From: Lunatibacter salilacus
GTDB lineage: Bacteria > Bacteroidota > Bacteroidia > Cytophagales > Cyclobacteriaceae
Length of the DNA stretch: 64,000 nucleotides
Reading direction: 5' to 3'
Assembly (NCBI RefSeq): GCF_009797935.1
Contig: NZ_VOLC01000006.1
Span: forward strand, 247,103 to 311,102
A program made the translations under genes and the position numbers. Under the pieces are notes generated by a model that was not told where the DNA came from, made no database searches, and saw only the letters and a program-made list of their open reading frames with translations. Of this stretch, positions 9,600 through 18,700 are shown one piece after another; positions within the stretch are counted from its first letter, which is position 1; each line of letters opens with the position of its first letter.

Positions 9600-10262
9600 T
9601 TATTTTCCGACCAATTCTTCAAAATCATCCCGAACATAGATAATGTTCCTTCCCAGCTCAATCCATTTTTTTTTCTCCAACTGCTTCAAGAGCCTCGAAA
9701 TAACCTCCCTTGATGTCCCCAGTTCGTTGGCTATTTCCTGATGGGTGGTATGCAGTTCGTTTGCCTTTAGTTGCTTCATTTTAGTCACTATATAGCGCAT
9801 CAGCCGTTCGTCCATCCGCTTGAAGGCAACTGCGTCCAACGTAGAAAGCAACTCTTGGAAACGGTATTGATAGGTACTGGAGACAAAATCCTTCCATTGC
9901 TTAAATTCATCTGACCATTGTTCATGCCGCTGCAGGGGTATGCCTAAAAGGGTTGTTCTCTCCTCGGCCACCGCCCTTATTTCACTGGGTTTTTGGGCAC
10001 TGCAGCAAGTAAGGGAAAGTGCACAGGTCTCTCCTGGCTCCAAGTGGTAAAGAAACAATTCCCTACCATCCTCATCCATCCGTAGAATCTTGATAGAACC
10101 TGACAGTACAATAGGAACCATTTTTATAAATTGCCCCGGATCCTGGATCGTAGCACCTTTCTCAAAAGTTAACAGATTGCCTTCCTCTGCCATCAATTCC
10201 AATAAACGGGGATCAGTTATTTGAGGGATTTTTTCTCTAAGTTCACTGCTGTTTATTCTCAT
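9600..10262 (-). CDS. Crp/Fnr family transcriptional regulator
   Basis: A 220-residue regulator with an N-terminal cyclic-nucleotide-type beta-barrel (about 20-140) and a C-terminal winged helix (about 150-215) whose recognition region reads EIANELGTSREVISRLLKQL. A CALSLTCCSAQKP segment in the sensor domain has three cysteines (two adjacent), but not the N-terminal Cys cluster of true FNR. A role in redox or oxygen response is therefore only a possibility. A DoxX gene lies 25 bp upstream on the same strand, suggesting a two-gene unit. Confidence 0.85.
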   Translation of the reverse strand: MRINSSELREKIPQITDPRLLELMAEEGNLLTFEKGATIQDPGQFIKMVPIVLSGSIKILRMDEDGRELFLYHLEPGETCALSLTCCSAQKPSEIRAVAEERTTLLGIPLQRHEQWSDEFKQWKDFVSSTYQYRFQELLSTLDAVAFKRMDERLMRYIVTKMKQLKANELHTTHQEIANELGTSREVISRLLKQLEKKKWIELGRNIIYVRDDFEELVGK

Positions 10263-10287
10263 AAAGATTAAATTTGGAATGAAGAAT

Positions 10288-10683
10288 TTATTTTTTTAAG
10301 TAGGCGTCCAATGCTATATAGTTATTGGATGCTATAAATTGAAGAAGCACAATGAAAAAAGAAGCGTGGATCATTTGAGAGGGTAGTGCGCTCCAGTTTT
10401 CGATTATTGAAGTGCCGAATATCAGTAGTACCATCAGCATCCCTCCTGCCCGGGCAAAGAACACGGTCTTAAAACCCATAAACAGGAAGAGTCCAATAAT
10501 AAATTCCAGAAAAGGCAGGGCATAGCTAAATGGCCGCACCAGCAAAACAGGCAACAGTGATCCTTCGAAGTTGGCTACCATCCCTTCGCTAAAATCTGTT
10601 AACTTGGGTATCCGGACTAATCCGTGACCGAACATACTCATGCCAATAGTAAGCCGAACAAGTAGATATGCAAATGAATTCAT
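10288..10683 (-). CDS. DoxX family membrane protein
   Basis: A 131-residue protein with four hydrophobic segments (about 5-22, 45-65, 70-90 and 105-122) and the N-terminal LLVRLTIGMSMFGHGLVR pattern typical of DoxX/DoxD-like proteins. Members are linked to quinone or thiol redox chemistry, but precise roles are mostly unknown. It is followed closely by the Crp/Fnr regulator. A TATATTTG box on the minus strand (10705-10712) is a plausible promoter -7 element. Confidence 0.8.
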   Translation of the reverse strand: MNSFAYLLVRLTIGMSMFGHGLVRIPKLTDFSEGMVANFEGSLLPVLLVRPFSYALPFLEFIIGLFLFMGFKTVFFARAGGMLMVLLIFGTSIIENWSALPSQMIHASFFIVLLQFIASNNYIALDAYLKK

Positions 10684-10833
10684 ACAATATACGTTTCAGA
10701 TATTCAAATATAACCCCATCCAACAAAGAATTTCGCCGATGTTAGGGGGAATTTTATGTTTCGATGTAAATGAAGGGCACAATACACTTGAAAAACCTTC
10801 CTGAATTACCCGCTCTGACTTCTTTGCCGAAAA

Positions 10834-11319
10834 TCAAAAACCGAGACTATACGGGTTCCCTGGTTGGTCTCGGGATTCAAGTTGAAGTAGCTTGAGTTTA
10901 CGCCATAGCCCACCGGCATATCCGTTGAGCTCACCTGTCTGGGAAATGATGCGGTGGCAGGGAATAACTACTAAAATGGGATTCAATCCATTTGCTCCTC
11001 CTACAGCACGTACCGCTTTAGGAGAATCTAGCCGTTTTGCTATCTGCTGGTAGGAGGCGGTTTTTCCGTAGGGAATTTTATTCACTTCCATCCACACCTT
11101 TTGCTGAAACTCCGTCCCCCCTAGGGCAACGGGAATATTAAATATTTTGAGATCTCCCTGAAAATACGCATCCAACTGCGACTTTACCTCCAGTAGAAAA
11201 ACATCCATTGTACCCAGATCCTCGGGATCTTCTGTAAATTGCAAAGACAGCAGGTAACCATCCTCAGCATGTAGCCGAATATTTCCCAACGGAGAAGCAA
11301 TTACCATAGTCTCTTTCAT
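10834..11319 (-). CDS. ogt: Methylated-DNA--protein-cysteine S-methyltransferase
   Basis: The 161-residue protein has the suicide-enzyme active site VIPCHRII with the alkyl-accepting cysteine. It also has a DNA-binding helix-turn-helix (YQQIAKRLDSPKAVRAVGGA) and the Asn-containing GANGLNP turn. It removes alkyl groups from O6 of guanine. Its length fits Ogt rather than the longer Ada fusion; no AraC-type domain is attached. The next gene upstream on this strand is the S24 repressor, about 120 bp away, so two DNA-damage-related genes are neighbours, though cotranscription is not shown. Confidence 0.92.
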   Translation of the reverse strand: MKETMVIASPLGNIRLHAEDGYLLSLQFTEDPEDLGTMDVFLLEVKSQLDAYFQGDLKIFNIPVALGGTEFQQKVWMEVNKIPYGKTASYQQIAKRLDSPKAVRAVGGANGLNPILVVIPCHRIISQTGELNGYAGGLWRKLKLLQLESRDQPGNPYSLGF

Positions 11320-11442
11320 CTGTTTATAATTTTTTTCCAGTGGTCAGATGGAATCTCGCATGTTTGACAATCATCTTTATATATGACCCTTTCGTCATGC
11401 TCGATTTCATATGTCTTACAACTTAGAAGTAAAAACCAAGGT

Positions 11443-12141
11443 TTAAACCATCATCATCCGGTATCTCCAGACTTCTTTGATAGATTCCATTTCTACACTA
11501 AACGGCTTATATGCAGGATTAGTCGAACAGAGCAGAAGCCTGTTCCCCTCTCCCTGCAGCATATATGCCAACTTGAAGGTCACTCCATCTTGTGCCGTGA
11601 CGACCACATACTTTTCACCATCCTTAATTACTGTCCAATCATCCACATATTCGCAGATGATCCAAGCGCCATCTGGGATGGGATCCATGCTATCTCCATC
11701 CACCTGAAAGACACGGTATTTTTTGTCTTCTGACAAAAACGGCAATGAAAACCGGGGCAATTCTCCAATAAAATCCGGATCTGCAAATCCTGCCAAATAG
11801 CTGGCTTTGGCCCGTTGGGAAACTACTTCGATAAACTCCTTGCCGTCCGCATCTACAGTAGTCGCCAAAATGCGTAAATCTTTTCCCCTGAAAAAGCGGT
11901 TCGTTTCCAATATCTCCCTGATTCTGTGCTCAGCATAGACGTTGAGATCCTCCTTCAGCAGCAGGTCAACTGAAACTTCCAGATATTCCGAGAGACGCAC
12001 CACTACATCCAGGGGTGGATTTACGTTGAGCTCATAGCCAGCAAGCTTAGACCGGGTGATTCGGACCGCCTCCGCCATGATCGCCTGCGTCACTCCTTTC
12101 TTTTTACGCAGAAATTTAATATTTGAATGAATATACATCAT
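11443..12141 (-). CDS. XRE-type repressor with S24 (LexA/UmuD-like) peptidase domain
   Basis: A 232-residue protein. An N-terminal helix-turn-helix (about 5-62, KGVTQAIMAEAVRITRSKLAGYE) is followed by a LexA/CI-type C-terminal domain. The catalytic dyad is visible as Ser151 in VDGDSMDPIPDG and Lys190 in GVTFKLAY. Such repressors are usually inactivated by RecA-stimulated self-cleavage. No obvious Ala-Gly cleavage dipeptide stands out in the linker, so cleavage is unproven. It is divergent from a broken Y-family polymerase gene, the usual arrangement of an SOS mutagenesis pair. A 7-bp inverted repeat in the shared promoter region is a candidate operator. Confidence 0.85.
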   Translation of the reverse strand: MMYIHSNIKFLRKKKGVTQAIMAEAVRITRSKLAGYELNVNPPLDVVVRLSEYLEVSVDLLLKEDLNVYAEHRIREILETNRFFRGKDLRILATTVDADGKEFIEVVSQRAKASYLAGFADPDFIGELPRFSLPFLSEDKKYRVFQVDGDSMDPIPDGAWIICEYVDDWTVIKDGEKYVVVTAQDGVTFKLAYMLQGEGNRLLLCSTNPAYKPFSVEMESIKEVWRYRMMMV

Positions 12142-12203
12142 AAAAATTTAAGCGGGTGACTCGGGGGCAAAGATAGTTTATTATGATTATATTATTGGCG
12201 TAA

Positions 12204-12226
12204 AAATGTTAACTAAATAAACATTT
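12204..12226. promoter_or_regulatory. Candidate operator between the S24 repressor and the polymerase remnant
   Basis: A perfect 7-bp inverted repeat, AAATGTT and AACATTT separated by nine bases, lies between the divergent start sites at 12141 and 12255. Position and symmetry fit a dimeric XRE repressor site controlling both directions. The assignment is inference. Confidence 0.45.
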
Positions 12227-12254
12227 CAATTATTATTCAGACATTTTACCTTTT

Positions 12255-12463
12255 ATGAGTAGCTCAGCAATGGGATATAAGAGAAACATCGTACACTTGG
12301 ATATGGACAACTTCTCTGTCTCCTTAGAGCGGCTCTATGACGATCGGGTACACAGCAAACCCATCCTTATCGGAGGGAGTGGTGACCGCGGTGTGGTGCA
12401 TGCAGCTATGAGGAACGCAGCTTCGGCGTACACTCCGCCATGCCCATGCGTACAGCGCGATAA
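12255..12463 (+). pseudogene. Truncated, frameshifted Y-family DNA polymerase (DinB-like)
   Basis: From ATG 12255 the reading gives NIVHLDMDNFSVSLERLYDD and then KPILIGGSGDRGVV, the palm start of Y-family polymerases with the catalytic Asp of LDMD. After GVV the homology moves to another frame: CSYEERSFGVHSAMPMRTAR is read from 12401 and stops at 12461-12463. Intact enzymes are about 350-420 residues; only the first 65-70 residues remain and the second catalytic acidic cluster is absent. No convincing remainder is seen before the convergent gene end at 12674. The product cannot be an active polymerase. Confidence 0.85.
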
Positions 12464-12673
12464 ATGGAAAATATGGGAGCAAAACTGAGTGCCGGACTGT
12501 AGGGGCTTCCATATCACGACGACATTTCAACCCCTTCAACGGAATGGATATAAGTTAGAAAGCTCCGTATATCAATAGTCTTAATAACAAATTCTACAGA
12601 ACATCCAAATTTTACGTGTAACCATTAAAGATTTAGGCCACTACTTTATTCCACTACTGTCCGAGCATAAAAC

Positions 12674-13981
12674 CTATAATCGGGCATCAACCAAATCTTT
12701 TTCCAACACAGACTTCACATCAAATACTACCTGTTGATCTGATTTACAGATGTCCAACGCTTTAAACTCGCGATGAGCTACCGCGAGTATGATGGCGGAA
12801 TAGGCAGTGAGATCTGGAGCGGTTTGTCCATCGATAATCTCTATCTCGTACTCATGGAAAACCTCCTCTTTGCTGGCCCAGGGATCATATACATCCACTT
12901 CCATATCAAAGGATCTCAGTTCCTTATAAATATCTATCACACGGGTATTCCGGACATCCGGACAGTCTTCTTTAAACGTAAATCCGAGAATCAAAACCCT
13001 GGCATCTATCACCTTGAGGTCCTTCCGCATCATTAATTTGATGACCTCAGTCGCCACGTGCTTACCCATGCTGTCGTTTAACCTACGTCCAGCTAGGATA
13101 ATTTCGGGATGATAGCCTACTTCCTGTGCTTTCTGGGCCAGATAATAGGGATCTACGCCGATACAGTGACCACCTACAAGTCCAGGCCGGAAAGGTAAAA
13201 AATTCCACTTAGTACCCGCTGCGGTCAATACCTCTTGGGTATCAATGCCCATCAAGTTAAATATTTTGGACAATTCATTGACAAAAGCAATGTTTATATC
13301 CCTTTGTGAGTTTTCGATAACCTTAGCTGCTTCAGCTACTTTGATGGAGGTTGCTTTATATGTGCCTGCTGTAATAACACTTTTGTAAAGTTCATCCACG
13401 TATTCCGCGACTTCCGGAGTACTTCCGGAGGTTACTTTTAGTATTTTCGAAACAGTATGCTCTTTATCACCCGGATTAATTCGTTCCGGAGAATAGCCCA
13501 CATAGAAATCCTTATTGTAGGTAAGTCCAGAAATATTCTCCAACACAGGCACGCATTCATCTTCCGTTACCCCAGGATAAACAGTGGATTCATAAATGAC
13601 CACATCTCCCCTCTTTAGCACTCTCCCTACCGTCTCCGATGCTTTGAGCATGGGCGTAAGTACAGGACGATTATACCTGTCTGTCGGGGTGGGCACAGTT
13701 ACTACGAAAATATTGGCCGACTCAAGACCTGCAGTTTTGTCTGTCGAAAAGAGGCCTATTTGCGGACTGTGGTCCTTTAAAAGAACAGCCTTTAAGTGTT
13801 CATTGGAAACTTCCTGTGTGGTGTCTTTACACTGCTGGAGTTCGCTGATACGTCTAGCGTTGATGTCAAACCCAATTACGGCATACTTTTTGGCAAATTC
13901 CACAGCAAGCGGCAGTCCGACATATCCCAATCCTACTACGGCTATCTTGGATTGGTTAAGGGGTGTTAATAAAGCATTCAT
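12674..13981 (-). CDS. wecC: Nucleotide-sugar 6-dehydrogenase (UDP-ManNAc or UDP-GlcNAc/GalNAc type)
   Basis: A 435-residue UDP-sugar dehydrogenase: Rossmann motif [12 protein letters not shown] near residue 13, middle-domain PSERI-type segment [10 protein letters not shown], and catalytic cysteine in [12 protein letters not shown]. The C-terminal UDP-binding domain follows ([12 protein letters not shown]). It oxidises C6 of a UDP-N-acetylhexosamine to the uronic acid with two NAD+. Pairing with the 2-epimerase 32 bp upstream suggests UDP-ManNAc to UDP-ManNAcA (WecC), but the sequence style is also that of TviB/WbpO, so substrate is open. I chose ATG 13981 because the extension to 14068 has no family similarity. 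Confidence 0.85.
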   Translation of the reverse strand: MNALLTPLNQSKIAVVGLGYVGLPLAVEFAKKYAVIGFDINARRISELQQCKDTTQEVSNEHLKAVLLKDHSPQIGLFSTDKTAGLESANIFVVTVPTPTDRYNRPVLTPMLKASETVGRVLKRGDVVIYESTVYPGVTEDECVPVLENISGLTYNKDFYVGYSPERINPGDKEHTVSKILKVTSGSTPEVAEYVDELYKSVITAGTYKATSIKVAEAAKVIENSQRDINIAFVNELSKIFNLMGIDTQEVLTAAGTKWNFLPFRPGLVGGHCIGVDPYYLAQKAQEVGYHPEIILAGRRLNDSMGKHVATEVIKLMMRKDLKVIDARVLILGFTFKEDCPDVRNTRVIDIYKELRSFDMEVDVYDPWASKEEVFHEYEIEIIDGQTAPDLTAYSAIILAVAHREFKALDICKSDQQVVFDVKSVLEKDLVDARL

Positions 13982-14013
13982 AGAGATGAAATAATGTTTG
14001 TTAGTTGATTGAT

Positions 14014-15105
14014 TTATAAAATTTCCAAAAGTTTGGCAACAATTCGATTGGCTGTTTTGCCATCCCATTTTTCAGGTATTTGGCCGGTCTTCCACTTTCC
14101 GCCAAAAAGCGTTTTCATGGAGGGAGCTATAGCTTTAGGATCGGTACCCAGCAGTTCATTAGTTCCTTGGGTGATGGTTTCGGGACGTTCTGTATTGTCC
14201 CGGAGAGTCATGCATGGGACGCCTATTACCGTAGTTTCCTCTGTGATGCCTCCCGAATCAGTAATCACTGCTTTTGCCCTTTCGACCAAGTAATTGAACT
14301 CCAGGTATCCCAAGGGGTCAATCATATGAAGGCGTTCATGTGAAATACCGGCGGTCCGCAGCATAATTTTGGTTCGGGGATGTACGGGGAACACCAGCGG
14401 CAATCCCTGCGTGTGGTCGATTATTTCTTGAATCAGGGATTTGAGCTTTTCCTCTTGGTCTACATTGCCTGGTCGGTGAAGAGTCATTACGAGGTATTCC
14501 TTGTCACGAAGACCAATCTTATCCCAAACCTCAGGTTTCTGAAAACGGGGCCGATGCTTTATCAACGTGTCGATCATAGTGTTTCCTACAAAAAATATCT
14601 GTTCCTCACCGATTCCTGACTTCCGGAGATTTTCGTTTGCCACAGTCGATGTTGTGAAGAAATAATTTGTAATGCTGTCGGTCACCAAGCGGTTGATTTC
14701 CTCAGGCATACTCCAGTCACCCGAGCGAATTCCTGCTTCGACATGAGCTACCTTTACCTGTAGCTTCTGGGCGGTGATAGCACAAGCCATGGTGGAGGTC
14801 ACATCTCCGACCACCAGACAAAGAGCAGGTTTTCCCTGATCGAATAGTAACTTTTCATAGCCAATCATTATGGCGGCCGTCTGCTCGGCTTGCGAACCTC
14901 CACCCGCCCCCAGGTTGACGTCGGGTTGGGGGATGCCGAGCTGGTCAAAAAAACTATCGGACATGTTTTTGTCGTAATGCTGTCCTGTGTGTATAAGACG
15001 AAACCGAACGTCCTTTCCTGCCGCTGCCGCACCTTGTATGGCGTCGATGATCGGGGAAATTTTCATAAAATTGGGACGAGCTCCCGCAATAAGATCAATC
15101 AGCAT
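14014..15105 (-). CDS. wecB: UDP-N-acetylglucosamine 2-epimerase (non-hydrolysing)
   Basis: The 363-residue enzyme has the GT-B-like fold of the family: [12 protein letters not shown] at the N terminus, [24 protein letters not shown] and the C-terminal DSGGITEE motif. It interconverts UDP-GlcNAc and UDP-ManNAc for cell-surface polysaccharide. With the dehydrogenase gene directly downstream it forms a two-gene unit producing an activated amino-sugar acid. No glycosyltransferases or flippase lie beside it, so the consuming pathway must be elsewhere; the aminotransferase and PglC-like genes at 54-56 kb may belong to it. Confidence 0.9.
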   Translation of the reverse strand: MLIDLIAGARPNFMKISPIIDAIQGAAAAGKDVRFRLIHTGQHYDKNMSDSFFDQLGIPQPDVNLGAGGGSQAEQTAAIMIGYEKLLFDQGKPALCLVVGDVTSTMACAITAQKLQVKVAHVEAGIRSGDWSMPEEINRLVTDSITNYFFTTSTVANENLRKSGIGEEQIFFVGNTMIDTLIKHRPRFQKPEVWDKIGLRDKEYLVMTLHRPGNVDQEEKLKSLIQEIIDHTQGLPLVFPVHPRTKIMLRTAGISHERLHMIDPLGYLEFNYLVERAKAVITDSGGITEETTVIGVPCMTLRDNTERPETITQGTNELLGTDPKAIAPSMKTLFGGKWKTGQIPEKWDGKTANRIVAKLLEIL

Positions 15106-15797
15106 ATCTGCTTACCTATTTAATATTGAAAATTTGGGACAAAGGTAGGGTAAAATAAAATATTCCCTTTATAAATTTGGCATTTTAACCGAATTGTTTT
15201 TTCTATTACTGAATTTGGGGATTTTTCCCGAAACGAAGAATCTTTGCTGTCAGTTCATCCCGGCTACTTTCAAGGTTACCAATACGCAAAAACAATCAAA
15301 CAATTGGGAGTGATTTTCTAGGGGGTATTGGATCTAAATATAACAAAACAGTTTTCCTTTGATGGATCTATCTTAATGATTCTTGGAGGACAATTAACCA
15401 AACAGGTAAGGTGAAAATGAAGGTCCAAAAAACATCCGCGAATTTCAGAGCTCTTTCTTACCCGCAAAGTAAAAAAAATGGTTTGCATTAGCAAAAATAA
15501 TATTTTTTACGGTTTTCATAAATTCCATATTTGTTGTAATTTTCCTATACTCTGCAAACCAATTTAGATTGTTAGGTTAATTAATCAACCTATTCTAGCA
15601 GGCGAATGAAGTATCATTTACCGTCTCAATTTTGCGGGTATATATATACATTTTTTTGTCGCTTAAAACAATTTATTTGTTTTTACAATCAGCTATTGAT
15701 TTTTATCAAAATAAATGATTGAAATCATTGATAATCTTAGGGAATATTTTAATTTTTGCCCCAACATAACATCAATTGGGTTTCCATTTTTAGTACT
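15106..15797. other. Long AT-rich divergent intergenic region
   Basis: No gene is seen in these 692 bases between wecB and the hybrid kinase. On the minus strand TACCTTTG at 15140-15147 is a plausible wecB -7 box. A perfect 7-2-7 palindrome (AATGATT GA AATCATT) lies at 15714-15729, about 70 bases before the kinase ATG, and may be a regulator site. A distant pair GGTTTGCA/TGCAAACC lies around 15480 and 15555. The rest looks non-coding; a small RNA cannot be excluded. Confidence 0.5.
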
Positions 15798-18700
15798 ATG
15801 ACTCACATCAGTTCGATACCTTTTCCACCCAATGAAGTCGCACGGTTGAAAGCCCTTGAGGCTTATAAAATCCTAGACACTTTGCCTGAAGTATCTTTCG
15901 ATAATCTGGCGGAGCTGGCAGCAACAATCTGCGAAGTGCCAGTGGCCTTGATCAGTCTGATGGATAAAGATAGGCAGTGGTTCAAAGCACGCCATGGTAC
16001 GGACGCGGAGCAATCTCCCCGTAACATTACATTTTGTCAATATACCATCCTCAGCGAGGAGCTATTGGAAGTGGGAGATGCCGCTCTCGATCCTCGTTTT
16101 TGTAATTTTCCTGCGGTGACTAGCGATCCCAATCTGCGATTTTACGCAGGCAAATCGCTTATGGATCCCGAAGGGCATGCTCTCGGCACCATCTGCGTAG
16201 TTGACTATCAGCCGCGTTCGCTGAATTCATCCCAGATCAGAGCATTGGAAATACTAAGCAAGGAGGTAGAAAATTTACTGACCCTTCATAAGGAAAAACA
16301 ACATCTGGAGCGGCTTACCTCACAATTTCAGGATATAAACAAATACATACAAAAACTATTAGACCATGTGGGTGATGTTGTGTTTATTCTCAATGAAAAT
16401 CGAATAGTAAAGGAGTCTTATGCGGATAATAACAAGTCACTTTTAATAGATCCCGAGAAATTCAAGGGATTGGGGCCTGATGATGTGCCGTTCCTCAAAG
16501 AATCACTTCCTCTGATCAACCAACAGATAAATCAGGCATGTCAAAATATCCGGAGGGTAACGAGAGAATATTGTCTGGAAATTGGGGGATATTTCCGTTG
16601 GTATGAGATCAGTTTTGAATGTATTAGTAACGAGACGGATACCATTCTCTGCGTTATCAAAGATATTAATTTTCGTAAAGAGAAGGAAATTCTTGTACAA
16701 AACAGAGAAAAGGAATTCAGCCATTTTTTTGAAAACGGAAGAGGTCTTTTATGCACCTATGAGCTTGACGGACAAATTATCAGCATCAATACACCAGGAG
16801 CAAGATTACTTGGATATGGCAAGGAAGATATCATTGGAAAGAATTTTGCGGAATTTCTAGCTTGTGAGCCAGATAAAATAGGTAATTTTCAGGTAGAGCT
16901 TATGCGGCAAGGCTCCTTTTCGGGTATACTTAAGCTTTTTGATAAATCCGGAGAATTTAGGGACTTTCAGCTTCATTTTTGCCTATCTCAACCTACGGCA
17001 AATAAACCCTATGTCTTGGTGAACGGTGTGGATGTCACCGATATACTGGCTACCCAACATATGTTGACCGAAACAAAGAAATTATTTGAGGACACGAGCA
17101 GGCTCGCAAAATTGGGTGCTTGGGAAATCAATATAGAAAATGGAAATGCCACTTGGTCGGAACTTGCCCGAGGAATTTTTGACGTGGGTCCTGAATTTCT
17201 TCCTACGCTAAACGGAACCGTTAGTTTTTTCAAAGAGGGAAGTCATAGACAGCAATTTCAAGAAGCAGTAGAATGTGCAATCACAAAAGGTAAGGAATTT
17301 CGACTTGATCTAATCTTAATTAATTCCCAAAATAGGGAAAGTTGGGTCCGTATCAACGGTCAGTCGGAAATGAATAACGGAACTTGCGTCAGGCTTTTTG
17401 GTTCTATCCAAGATATAAACGAGGCAAAAGTAAACTCCGAAGCTTTGATTAAAGAACGTAAATTGCTGCGTACGATAATTGACAATATTCCCATTAATAT
17501 TTTCACCAAAAATTCCTCCTTCCAGAAAACGCTAGTGAATAAGGCGGAACTTGATTACCTGGGTATCCAGGATGAGGAGCTGGCATTGGGCAAGACGGAC
17601 TTCGAATTCTACCACGGAGACACCGCCGAACTGACCCGGGAAGAAGATCGGCTGATTCTTGAGAAAGGCGAAAAAATCATCAACAAAGAAGTAATCCAAA
17701 TAAAAAAGGGTGGGACGAAACGGTATTGCCTAATCTCCAAGCTCCCACTTACCAATGAACACGGGGATGTGGAGGGCATAGTCGGGATCAGCAACGACAT
17801 CACTGCGAGAAAAGAGGCCGAGATTGCACTCTCCGACAAGACCAAACGCCTTGATTACATCATCAAAGGAACCAATGCGGGTACTTGGGAATGGAATGTT
17901 CAAACAGGCGAAAGTCGGTTTAATTACCGCATGGCTGATATGATGGGTTATACCTTGGATGAAATTAGGGAAGTAGACAGGAAAACCTGGGAGAGCTACT
18001 GTCATCCGGAGGACTTGGCTGCTTCCAGCCTCCTACTCCTTCAGCATTTTGCAGGAAAGTCCGATTTTTATCAGACGCAGATACGGCTAAAACATAAAAA
18101 TGGACACTGGGTATGGGTCATGGATCGTGGCAAAGTAGCTTCCTGGTCCGGTGATGGAAAACCTCTTCGTATGTTCGGGACTTGTCAGGATATTTCTTAC
18201 AACAAAAACCTTGAAAATGAAATCAAAGCTAACTTTGAGAAATTCAAGCAACTTTTTGATTTATCCCCGGTTGGTATAGCCCTTAATGATTTTGAATCTG
18301 GAAAGTTTCTGGAAGTCAACACAGCATTTGCCGATCCCACCGGATACACCAAAGAGGAACTAAGATCTTTATCCTCTAATGACATTACTCCTGCTGAGGA
18401 GCTGCAAAAGGAAGAAAAGAATTTAGCGGATCTTATAGCAAAAAATAAACATGACCTCTTTGAAAAGAATTTTATACGCAAAGATGGTTCTACATTTCCT
18501 GCTCTAGTTCGTGGTATACGCTTTTTAAATGAAGATCAACAGTGGGTAACGCTCTCAGTTATACAGGATATCTCTGAACAAAAACGACATCAGACTCAAC
18601 TTCAGGAGGCCAAGGAGTCAGCCGAACGGGCCAATATGGCCAAATCGGAATTTTTGGCCAACATGAGTCACGAGATACGCACCCCACTCAATGGTGTGAT

